A stretch of DNA of 64,000 nt. Source: Lasioglossum baleicum (lineage: Eukaryota; Arthropoda; Insecta; Hymenoptera; Halictidae). The position numbers were made by a program, and so were the translations under genes. Position 1 is the stretch's first letter. Each line of letters begins with the position of its first letter. The DNA lies in contig NC_134929.1 of NCBI RefSeq assembly GCF_051020765.1, positions 124,001-188,000 on the forward strand. The letters run 5' to 3'. The notes under the pieces are model-generated. The model searched no databases and was not told the origin of the DNA. It saw only the letters and a list, made by a program, of their open reading frames with translations. Positions 1 to 8,675 of this stretch are shown in pieces.

Positions 1-852
1 CGCATTTCTGTCTGACAATTCCTGTAGATTTTCACATACCGCATTATTTATGTTATATTACTATTTTTCTTACAACCCACGGTTCCCGAGAAAATTGAGA
101 AAACGTTGTTTTTAAACTCATTTTGCTCGAATATCTTCTAAACTACTTATCCCAACGGATTTCTGTATGACAATTCCTGTAGATTTTCACATTCCGCATT
201 ATTTATGTTATATTACTTTTTTTCGTACAATCCACGGTTGCCGAGAAAATTGAGAAAACGTTGTTTTTAAACTCATTTTGCTCGAATATCTTCTAAACTA
301 CTTATCCCAACGGATTTCTGTATGACAATTCCTGTAGATTTTCACATTCCGCATTATTTATGTTATATTACTTTTTTTCGTACAATCCACGGTTGCCGAG
401 AAAATTGAGAAAACGTTGTTTTTTAACTCATTTTGCTCGAATATCTTCTAAACTACTTATCCCACCGCATTTCTGTATGACAATTCCTGTAGATTTTCAC
501 ATTCCGCATTATTTATGTTATATTACTATTTTTCTTACAACCCACGGTTCCCGAGAAAATTGAGAAAACGTTGTTTTTAAACTCATTTTGCTCGAATATC
601 TTCTAAACTACTTATCCCAACGGATTTCTGTATGACAATTCCTGTAGATTTTCACATTCCGCATTATTTATGTTATATTACTTTTTTTCGTACAATCCAC
701 GGTTGCCGAGAAAATTGAGAAAACGTTGTTTTTAAACTCATTTTGCTCGAATATCTTCTAAACTACTTATCCCACCGCATTTCTGTTTCACTATCCCTGT
801 AGATTTTCACATTCCGCATTATTTATGTTATATTACTATTTTTCTTACAACC

Positions 853-865
853 CACGGTTCCCGTG
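853..865 (+). other. 13-bp inverted repeat CACGG-TTC-CCGTG (exemplar)
   Basis: In monomers with the CCCGTG arm (D, F, H', some C' and E) positions 78-90 form a perfect 5-bp inverted repeat around TTC. In the CCCGAG subtypes (A, B, C, J) the right arm is broken. A 13-bp dyad could be a protein site or a small cruciform; no known binding protein is implied. Confidence 0.7.
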
Positions 866-899
866 AAAATTGAGAAAACGTGGTTTTTAAACTCATTTT
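866..899 (+). other. Phased A/T tracts (exemplar monomer)
   Basis: Within each monomer AAAA (91-94), AAAA (100-103), TTTTT (109-113), AAA (114-116) and TTTT (121-124) fall at about 9-11 bp spacing, near one helical turn. This pattern is known to favour intrinsic curvature. It is present in essentially all monomers; this exemplar is in the F monomer at 776-930. Confidence 0.6.
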
Positions 900-930
900 G
901 CTCGAATATCTTCTAAACTACTTATCCCAC
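892..930 (+). other. Nearly invariant right-hand block of the monomer (exemplar)
   Basis: Monomer positions about 117-155 (CTCATTTTGCTCG, AATATCTTCTAAAC, TACTTATCCCAC) hardly change between subtypes that differ at many sites elsewhere. The exceptions are few: TTGCACGA in C', CTTACCCC before G, CTACTAATCCC before some B, TTCTGCACGGATATC in H. This could be a conserved protein-binding part of the satellite or the preferred zone for crossover. Confidence 0.65.
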
Positions 931-1085
931 CGCATTTCTCTTTGACAATTCCTGTATATTTTCACTTTCCGCATTATTTATGTTATATTACTTTTTTTCT
1001 TACAGCCCACGGTTGCCGAGAAAATTCAGAAAACGTTGTTTTTAAACTCATTTTGCTCGAATATCTTCTAAACTACTTATCCCAC

Positions 1086-1240
1086 CGCATTTCTGTTTGA
1101 CAATTCCTGTAGATTTTCAAATTCCGCATTATTTATGTTATATTACTATTTTTCTTACAACCCACGGTTCCCGTGAAAATTGAGAAATCGTGGTTTTTAA
1201 ACTCATTTTGCTCGAATATCTTCTAAACTACTTATCCCAC
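1086..1240 (+). repeat. Subtype D monomer (exemplar)
   Basis: Defined by GATTTTCAAATTCC, a CTATTTTTC middle, CCCGTG, and usually GAGAAATCGTGG. Many later copies read CCTGCAGATTTT instead of CCTGTAGATTTT, creating a CTGCAG (PstI) site; this form is abundant from about 15.5 kb onward. D carries the 13-bp inverted repeat CACGGTTCCCGTG. In the old order it follows E and precedes C. Confidence 0.85.
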
Positions 1241-1705
1241 CGCATTTCTGTTTGACAATTCCTGTAGATTTTCACATACCGCATTATTTATGTTATATTA
1301 CGTTTATTCTTACAACCCACGGTTCCCGAGAAAATTGAGAAAACGTTGTTTTTACACTCATTTTGCTCGAATATCTTCTAAACTACTTATCCCAACGGAT
1401 TTCTGTATGACAATTCCTGTAGATTTTCACATTCCGCATTATTTATGTTATATTACGTTTATTCTTACAACCCACGGTTCCCGAGAAAATTGAGAAAACG
1501 TTGTTTTTAAACTCATTTTGCTCGAATATCTTCTAAACTACTTATCCCAACGGATTTCTGTATGACAATTCCTGTAGATTTTCACATTCCGCATTATTTA
1601 TGTTATATTACTCTTTTTCGTGCAATCCACGGTTGCCGAGAAAATTGAGAAAACGTTGTTTTTAAACTCATTTTGCTCGAATATCTTCTAAACTACTTAT
1701 CCCAC

Positions 1706-1860
1706 CGCATTTCTGTTTGACAATTCCTGTAGATTTTCACATACCGCATTATTTATGTTATATTACTATTTTTCTTACAACCCACGGTTCCCGAGAAAAT
1801 TGAGAAAACGTTGTTTTTAAACTCATTTTGCTCGAATATCTTCTAAACTACTTATCCCAA
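1706..1860 (+). repeat. Subtype C'' monomer (exemplar)
   Basis: Defined by GTTTGAC or GTCTGAC near the start, CATACC at 35-40, TTACTATTTTTCTTAC in the middle and CCCGAG at 85-90. Length is 155 bp. It usually precedes A. Close relatives are C, which differs by CGTTTATTC in the middle (exemplar 2946-3100), and C', with CGTTTTTTC and often TTGCACGA on the right (exemplar 4184-4338). Confidence 0.85.
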
Positions 1861-2015
1861 CGGATTTCTGTATGACAATTCCTGTAGATTTTCACATTCC
1901 GCATTATTTATGTTATATTACTTTTTTTCGTACAATCCACGGTTGCCGAGAAAATTGAGAAAACGTTGTTTTTTAACTCATTTTGCTCGAATATCTTCTA
2001 AACTACTTATCCCAC
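1861..2015 (+). repeat. Subtype A monomer (exemplar)
   Basis: Defined by CGGATTTCTGTATGAC at the start, CATTCC, TTTTTTTCGTACAATCC in the middle and CGGTTGCCGAG. Many A monomers also read GTTTTTTAACTC instead of GTTTTTAAACTC. That single change removes an in-frame TAA and opens a 67-codon frame into the next monomer, which I judge non-coding. The A' form reads CGTGCAATCC or CATGCAATCC (exemplar 3101-3255). Confidence 0.88.
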
Positions 2016-2170
2016 CGCATTTCTGTTTCACTATTCCTGTAGATTTTCACATTCCGCATTATTTATGTTATATTACTATTTTTCTTACAACCCACGGTTC
2101 CCGTGAAAATTGAGAAAACGTGGTTTTTAAACTCATTTTGCTCGAATATCTTCTAAACTACTTATCCCAC
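2016..2170 (+). repeat. Subtype F monomer (exemplar)
   Basis: Defined by GTTTCACTATTCC, where most subtypes have GACAATTCC, followed by CATTCC, CTATTTTTC, CCCGTG and CGTGG. F normally sits before E. A chimeric F/C form (F left, CGTTTATTC and CCCGAG right) starts each copy of the 15-mer at 50978, 53304, 55939 and 58266. Confidence 0.85.
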
Positions 2171-2325
2171 CGCATTTCTCTTTGACAATTCCTGTATATT
2201 TTCACGTTCCGCATTATTTATGTTATATTACTTTTTTTCTTACAGCCCACGGTTGCCGAGAAAATTGAGAAAACGTTGTTTTTAAACTCATTTTGCTCGA
2301 ATATCTTCTAAACTACTTATCCCAC
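2171..2325 (+). repeat. Subtype E monomer (exemplar)
   Basis: Defined by CTCTTTGAC, TGTATATTTTCACGTTCC, CTTTTTTTCTTACAGCCC and usually GTTGCCGAG. The CTTACAGCCC motif is nearly private to E and G. From about 13.3 kb a form with an E left half and a CCCGTG...CGTGG right half is common (for example 15178-15332), which looks like an old E/D-type chimera that then spread within HOR units. Confidence 0.85.
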
Positions 2326-3255
2326 CGCATTTCTGTTTGACAATTCCTGTAGATTTTCAAATTCCGCATTATTTATGTTATATTACTATTTTTCTTACAA
2401 CCCACGGTTCCCGTGAAAATTGAGAAATCGTTGTTTTCAAACTCATTTTGCTCGAATATCTTCTAAACTACTTATCCCACCGCATTTCTCTTTGACAATT
2501 CCTGTAGATTTTCACATTCCGCATTATTTATGTTATATTACTATTTTTCTTACAACCCACGGTTCCCGTGAAAATTGAGAAAACGTGGTTTTTAAACTCA
2601 TTTTGCTCGAATATCTTCTAAACTACTTATCCCACCGCATTTCTCTTTGACAATTCCTGTATATTTTCACGTTCCGCATTATTTATGTTATATTACTTTT
2701 TTTCTTACAGCCCACGGTTGCCGAGAAAATTGAGAAAACGTTGTTTTTAAACTCATTTTGCTCGAATATCTTCTAAACTACTTATCCCACCGCATTTCTG
2801 TTTGACAATTCCTGTAGATTTTCAAATTCCGCATTATTTATGTTATATTACTATTTTTCTTACAACCCACGGTTCCCGTGAAAATTGAGAAATCTTGGTT
2901 TTTAAACTCATTTTGCTCGAATATCTTCTAAACTACTTATCCCACCGCATTTCTGTTTGACAATTCCTGTAGATTTTCACATACCGCATTATTTATGTTA
3001 TATTACGTTTATTCTTACAACCCACGGTTCCCGAGAAAATTGAGAAAACGTTGTTTTTAAACTCATTTTGCTCGAATATCTTCTAAACTACTTATCCCAA
3101 CGGATTTCTGTATGACAATTCCTGTAGATTTTCACATTCCGCATTATTTATGTTATATTACTCTTTTTCGTGCAATCCACGGTTGCCGAGAAAATTGAGA
3201 AAACGTTGTTTTTAAACTCATTTTGCTCGAATATCTTCTAAACTACTTATCCCAC

Positions 3256-3409
3256 CGCATTTCTCTTTGACAATTCCTGTAGATTTTCACATTCCGCATC
3301 TTTTATGTCATATTACTTTTTTCGTACATCCCACGGTTCCCGAGAAAATTGAGAAAACGTTGTTTTTAAACTCATTTTGCTCGAATATCTTCTAAACTAC
3401 TTATCCCAC
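3256..3409 (+). repeat. Subtype B monomer, 154 bp (exemplar)
   Basis: Defined by CTCTTTGAC, CATTCCGCATC, TTTTATGTCATATTAC, CTTTTTTCGTACATCCC or CTTTTCTCGTACATCCC, and CCCGAG. One T is missing from the central T run compared with subtype A, so each B is 154 bp. This is the main reason that HOR units fall one to three bases short of a multiple of 155. Three B monomers stand in a row at 9295-9756, 13787-14248 and 16264-16725. Confidence 0.88.
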
Positions 3410-4803
3410 CGCATTTCTGTTTGACAATTCCTGTAGATTTTCACATACCGCATTATTTATGTTATATTACGTTTATTCTTACAACCCACGGTTCCCGAGA
3501 AAATTGAGAAAACGTTGTTTTTGAACTCATTTTGCTCGAATATCTTCTAAACTACTTATCCCAACGGATTTCTGTATGACAATTCCTGTAGATTTTCACA
3601 TTCCGCATTATTTATGTTATATTACTTTTTTTCATGCAATCCACGGTTGCCGAGAAAATTGAGAAAACGTTGTTTTTAAACTCATTTTGCTCGAATATCT
3701 TCTAAACTACTAATCCCACCGCATTTCTCTTTGACAATTCCTGTAGATTTTCACATTCCGCATCTTTTATGTCATATTACTTTTCTCGTACATCCCACGG
3801 TTCCCGAGAAAATTGAGAAAGCGTTGTTTTTAAACTCATTTTGCTCGAATATCTTCTAAACTACTTATCCCACCGCATTTCTGTTTGACAATTCCTGTAG
3901 ATTTTCACATACCGCATTATTTATGTTATATTACTATTTTTCTTACAACCCACGGTTCCCGTGAAAATTGAGAAAACGTGGTTTTTAAACTCATTTTGCT
4001 CGAATATCTTCTAAACTACTTATCCCACCGCATTTCTCTTTGACAATTCCTGTATATTTTCACGTTCCGCATTATTTATGTTATATTACTTTTTTTCTTA
4101 CAGCCCACGGTTGCCGAGAAAATTGAGAAAACGTTGTTTTTAAACTCATTTTGCTCGAATATCTTCTAAACTACTTATCCCACCGCATTTCTGTTTGACA
4201 ATTCCTGTAGATTTTCACATACCGCATTATTTATGTTATATTACGTTTTTTCTTACAACCCACGGTTCCCGAGAAAATTGAGAAAACGTTGTTTTTAAAC
4301 TCATTTTGCACGAATATCTTCTAAACTACTTATCCCACCGCATTTCTGTTTCACTAGTCCTGTAGATTTTCACATTCCGCATTATTTATGTTATATTACT
4401 ATTTTTCTTACAACCCTCGGTTCCCGTGAAAATTGAGAAAACGTGGTTTTTAAACTCATTTTGCTCGAATATCTTCTAATCTACTTATCCCACCGCATTT
4501 CTCTTTGACAATTCCTGTATATTTTCACGTTCCGCATTATTTATGTTATATTACTTTTTTTCTTACAGCCCACGGTTGCCGAGAAAATTGAGAAAACGTG
4601 GTTTTTAAACTCATTTTGCTCGAATATCTTCTAAACTACTTATCCCAACGGATTTCTGTATGACAATTCCTGTAGATTTTCACATTCCGCATTTTTTATG
4701 TCACATTACTTTTTTTCGTACAATCCACAGTTTCCGAGAAAATTGAGAAAACGTTGTTTTTAAACTCATTTAGCTGGAATATCTTCTAAACTACTTATCC
4801 CAC

Positions 4804-5731
4804 CGCATTTCTGTTTGACAATTCCTGTAGATTTTCACATACCGCATTATTTATGTTATATTACGTTTATTCTTACAACCCACGGTTCCCGAGAAAATTG
4901 AGAAAACGTTGTTTTTAAACTCATTTTGCTCGAATATCTTCTAAACTACTTATCCCAACGGATTTCTGTATGACAATTCCTGTAGATTTTCACATTCCGC
5001 ATTATTTATGTTATATTACTTTTTTTCGTGCAATCCACAGTTGCCGAGAAAATTGAGAAAACGGTGTTTTTAAACTCATTTTGCTCGAATATCTTCTAAA
5101 CTACTTATCCCACCGCATTTCTCTTTGACAATTCCTGTAGATTTTCACATTCCGCATCTTTTATGTCATATTACTTTTTTCGTACATCCCACGGTTCCCG
5201 AGAAAATTGAGAAAACGTTGTTTTTAAACTCATTTTGCTCGAATATCTTATAAACTACTTATCCCACCGCATTTCTGTTTGACAATTCCTGTAGATTTTC
5301 ACATACCGCATTATTTATGTTATATTACGTTTATTCTTACAACCCACGGTTCCCGAGAAAATTGAGAAAACGTTGTTTTTAAACTCATTTTGCTCGAATA
5401 TCTTCTAAACTACTTATCCCAACGGATTTCTGTATGACAATTCCTGTAGATTTTCACATTCCGCATTATTTATGTTATATTACTTTTTTTCGTGCAATCC
5501 ACGGTTGCCGAGAAAATTGAGAAAACGTTGTTTTTAAACTCATTTTGCTCGAATATCTTCTAAACTACTTATCCCACCGCATTTCTCTTTGACAATTCCT
5601 GTAGATTTTCACATTCCGCATCTTTTATGTCATATTACTTTTCTCGTACATCCCACGGTTCCCGAGAAAATTGAGAAAACGTTGTTTTTAAACTCATTTT
5701 GCTCGAATATCTTCTAAACTACTTATCCCAC
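4804..5731 (+). repeat. C-A'-B trimer, two tandem copies (464 bp unit)
   Basis: The order C (4804), A' (4959), B (5114) is followed directly by C (5268), A' (5423), B (5578). The unit is 155+155+154 = 464 bp. Differences between the copies are few: the first A' has CCACAGTTGCC where the second has CCACGGTTGCC, and the second B has CTTTTCTCG rather than CTTTTTTCG. The same trimer recurs at 2946-3409, 30832-31295, 39204-39667, 42615-43078 and 48038-48501, so it is one of the most stable pieces of the array. The second trimer's A' and B are also the first two monomers of the following 10-mer block. Confidence 0.8.
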
Positions 5732-8520
5732 CGCATTTCTGTTTGACAATTCCTGTAGATTTTCACATACCGCATTATTTATGTTATATTACGTTTTTTC
5801 TTACAACCCACGGTTCCCGTGAAAATTGAGAAAACGTGGTTTTTAAACTCATTTTGCTCGAATATCTTCTAAACTACTTATCCCAACGGATTTCTGTATG
5901 ACAATTCCTGTAGATTTTCACATTCCGCATTTTTTATGTCACATTACTTTTTTTCGTACAATCCACAGTTTCCGAGAAAATTGAGAAAACGTTGTTTTTA
6001 AACTCATTTAGCTGGAATATCTTCTAAACTACTTATCCCACCGCATTTCTGTCTGACAATTCCTGTAGATTTTCACATACCGCATTATTTATGTTATATT
6101 ACTATTTTTCTTACAACCCACGGTTCCCGAGAAAATTGAGAAAACGTTGTTTTTAAACTCATTTTGCTCGAATATCTTCTAAACTACTTATCCCAACGGA
6201 TTTCTGTATGACAATTCCTGTAGATTTTCACATTCCGCATTATTTATGTTATATTACTTTTTTTCGTACAATCCACGGTTGCCGAGAAAATTGAGAAAAC
6301 GTTGTTTTTTAACTCATTTTGCTCGAATATCTTCTAAACTACTTATCCCACCGCATTTCTGTATGACAATTCCTGTAGATTTTCACATTCCGCATTTTTT
6401 ATGTCACATTACTTTTTTTCGTACAATCCACGGTTCCCGAGAAAATTGAGAAAACGTTGTTTTTAAACTCATTTTGCTCGAATATCTTCTAAACTACTTA
6501 TCCCACCGCATTTCTGTTTGACAATTCCTGTAGATTTTCACATACCGCATTATTTATGTTATATTACTATTTTTCTTACAACACACGGTTCCCGAGAAAA
6601 TTGAGAAAACGTTGTTTTTAAACTCATTTTGCTCAAATATCTTCTAAACTACTTATCCCAACGGATTTCTGTATGACAATTCCTGTAGATTTTCACATTC
6701 CGCATTATTTATGTTATATTACTTTTTTTCGTACAATCCACGGTTGCCGAGAAAATTGAGAAAACGTTGTTTTTTAACTCATTTTGCTCGAATATCTTCT
6801 AAACTACTTATCCCACCGCATTTCTGTATGACAATTCCTGTAGATTTTCACATTCCGCATTTTTTATGTCACATTACTTTTTTTCGTACAATCCACGGTT
6901 CCCGAGAAAATTGAGAAAACGTTGTTTTTAAACTCATTTTGCTCGAATATCTTCTAAACTACTTATCCCAACGGATTTCTGTATGACAATTCCTGTAGAT
7001 TTTCACATTCCGCATTATTTATGTTATATTACTTTTTTTCGTGCAATCCACGGTTGCCGAGAAAATTGAGAAAACGTTGTTTTTAAACTCATTTTGCTCG
7101 AATATCTTCTAAACTACTTATCCCACCGCATTTCTCTTTGACAATTCCTGTAGATTTTCACATTCCGCATCTTTTATGTCATATTACTTTTCTCGTACAT
7201 CCCACGGTTCCCGAGAAAATTGAGAAAACGTTGTTTTTAAACTCATTTTGCTCGAATATCTTCTAAACTACTTATCCCACCGCATTTCTGTTTGACAATT
7301 CCTGTAGATTTTCACATACCGCATTATTTATGTTATATTACGTTTTTTCTTACAACCCACGGTTCCCGTGAAAATTGAGAAAACGTGGTTTTTAAACTCA
7401 TTTTGCTCGAATATCTTCTAAACTACTTATCCCAACGGATTTCTGTATGACAATTCCTGTAGATTTTCACATTCCGCATTTTTTATGTCACATTACTTTT
7501 TTTCGTACAATCCACAGTTTCCGAGAAAATTGAGAAAACGTTGTTTTTAAACTCATTTAGCTGGAATATCTTCTAAACTACTTATCCCACCGCATTTCTG
7601 TCTGACAATTCCTGTAGATTTTCACATACCGCATTATTTATGTTATATTACTATTTTTCTTACAACCCACGGTTCCCGAGAAAATTGAGAAAACGTTGTT
7701 TTTAAACTCATTTTGCTCGAATATCTTCTAAACTACTTATCCCAACGGATTTCTGTATGACAATTCCTGTAGATTTTCACATTCCGCATTATTTATGTTA
7801 TATTACTTTTTTTCGTACAATCCACGGTTGCCGAGAAAATTGAGAAAACGTTGTTTTTTAACTCATTTTGCTCGAATATCTTCTAAACTACTTATCCCAC
7901 CGCATTTCTGTATGACAATTCCTGTAGATTTTCACATTCCGCATTTTTTATGTCACATTACTTTTTTTCGTACAATCCACGGTTCCCGAGAAAATTGAGA
8001 AAACGTTGTTTTTAAACTCATTTTGCTCGAATATCTTCTAAACTACTTATCCCACCGCATTTCTGTTTGACAATTCCTGTAGATTTTCACATACCGCATT
8101 ATTTATGTTATATTACTATTTTTCTTACAACACACGGTTCCCGAGAAAATTGAGAAAACGTTGTTTTTAAACTCATTTTGCTCGAATATCTTCTAAACTA
8201 CTTATCCCAACGGATTTCTGTATGACAATTCCTGTAGATTTTCACATTCCGCATTATTTATGTTATATTACTTTTTTTCGTACAATCCACGGTTGCCGAG
8301 AAAATTGAGAAAACGTTGTTTTTTAACTCATTTTGCTCGAATATCTTCTAAACTACTTATCCCACCGCATTTCTGTATGACAATTCCTGTAGATTTTCAC
8401 ATTCCGCATTTTTTATGTCACATTACTTTTTTTCGTACAATCCACGGTTCCCGAGAAAATTGAGAAAACGTTGTTTTTAAACTCATTTTGCTCGAATATC
8501 TTCTAAACTACTTATCCCAC
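5423..8520 (+). repeat. 10-mer HOR, two tandem copies (1549 bp unit)
   Basis: Copy 1 is 5423-6971 and copy 2 is 6972-8520. The order in both is A', B, C' with a CCCGTG arm, an I-like monomer carrying CCACAGTTTCC and TTTAGCTGGAAT, H''-like (GTCTGAC plus CATACC), A, J, C'' (ACAACACACGG), A, J. The TTTAGCTGG markers lie at 6005 and 7554, exactly 1549 bp apart, that is nine 155-bp monomers plus one 154-bp B. I saw one clear difference: TTGCTCAAATATC near 6632 against TTGCTCGAATATC in copy 2. High similarity plus exact spacing indicates a recent tandem duplication. Confidence 0.88.
6352..6506 (+). repeat. Subtype J monomer (exemplar)
   Basis: Defined by CGCATTTCTGTATGAC, CATTCCGCATTTTTTATG, TCACATTAC, TTTTTTTCGTACAATCC and CCCGAG. 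It nearly always follows A. The I subtype shares the CATTTTTTATG middle but starts CGGATTTC and has CAATTCCAGT; an I' form has CCACAGTTTCC and TTTAGCTGGAAT (for example 5887-6041). Confidence 0.82.
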
Positions 8521-8675
8521 CGCATTTCTGTATGACAATTCCTGTAGATTTTCACATTCCGCATTATTTATGTTATATTACTATTTTTCTTACAACCCAC
8601 GGTTGCCGAGAAAATTGAGAAAACGTTGTTTTTAAACTCATTTTGCTCCAATATCTTCTAAACTACTTATCCCAC
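8521..8675 (+). repeat. Subtype K monomer (exemplar)
   Basis: Begins CGCATTTCTGTATGAC like J, but has CATTATTTATG, a CTATTTTTC middle and CGGTTGCCGAG; it also has TTGCTCCAATATC on the right. The same monomer, with the same CTCCAAT change, is at 10377-10531. A similar form without CTCCAAT lies at 19671-19825. It can be read as an A/J-left, C''-middle recombinant. Confidence 0.7.

Larger units (their letters stand above)
1..4803 (+). repeat. Mosaic segment of old HOR order
   Basis: This segment has 31 monomers and no gene. Runs that follow the old order are F-E-D-C at 776-1395, C''-A-F-E-D at 1706-2480, and a second E-D-C-A'-B at 2636-3409, followed by C-A-B at 3410-3873. Two B monomers (3256-3409 and 3720-3873) are 154 bp; the others are 155 bp. 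Several monomers carry private changes, for example CTATCCCTG at 786-794 and GTTGTTTTCAAAC in the D monomer at 2326-2480. The F monomer at 4339-4493 carries two rare variants, CCCTCGG and TCTAATCTAC, that recur only near 11.2 kb and 44.5 kb. Confidence 0.8.

Noticed and set aside
46..56. ATTTATGTTAT, 10 of 11 match to the budding-yeast ARS consensus, in most monomers
   Set aside because: Such matches are common in AT-rich DNA and the consensus is meaningful only in budding yeasts. Nothing else suggests an origin or a yeast host.
360..563. Repeated 67-codon open frame (also at 1290, 1910, 6246, 6711, 7795, 8260, 10116, 11977, 20650, 24679, 43592, 45607, 50717, 53043, 55678, 58005 and 62188)
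   Set aside because: It starts at the ATG in TTTATGTTA and runs across a monomer boundary only where one change (mostly GTTTTTTAACTC) removes a TAA. It ends at the TGA in AAAATTGAG of the next monomer. It is a by-product of the satellite, mainly of the A-J and A-F monomer pairs, with no start context, codon pattern or family match that would support a protein.
1910..1936. CENP-B box-like match at TTCGTACAATCCACGG in A monomers
   Set aside because: The core NTTCGNNNNANNCGGGN needs CGGG at the end; A has CACG there, two mismatches in the core, and other subtypes match less. I do not call a CENP-B box.
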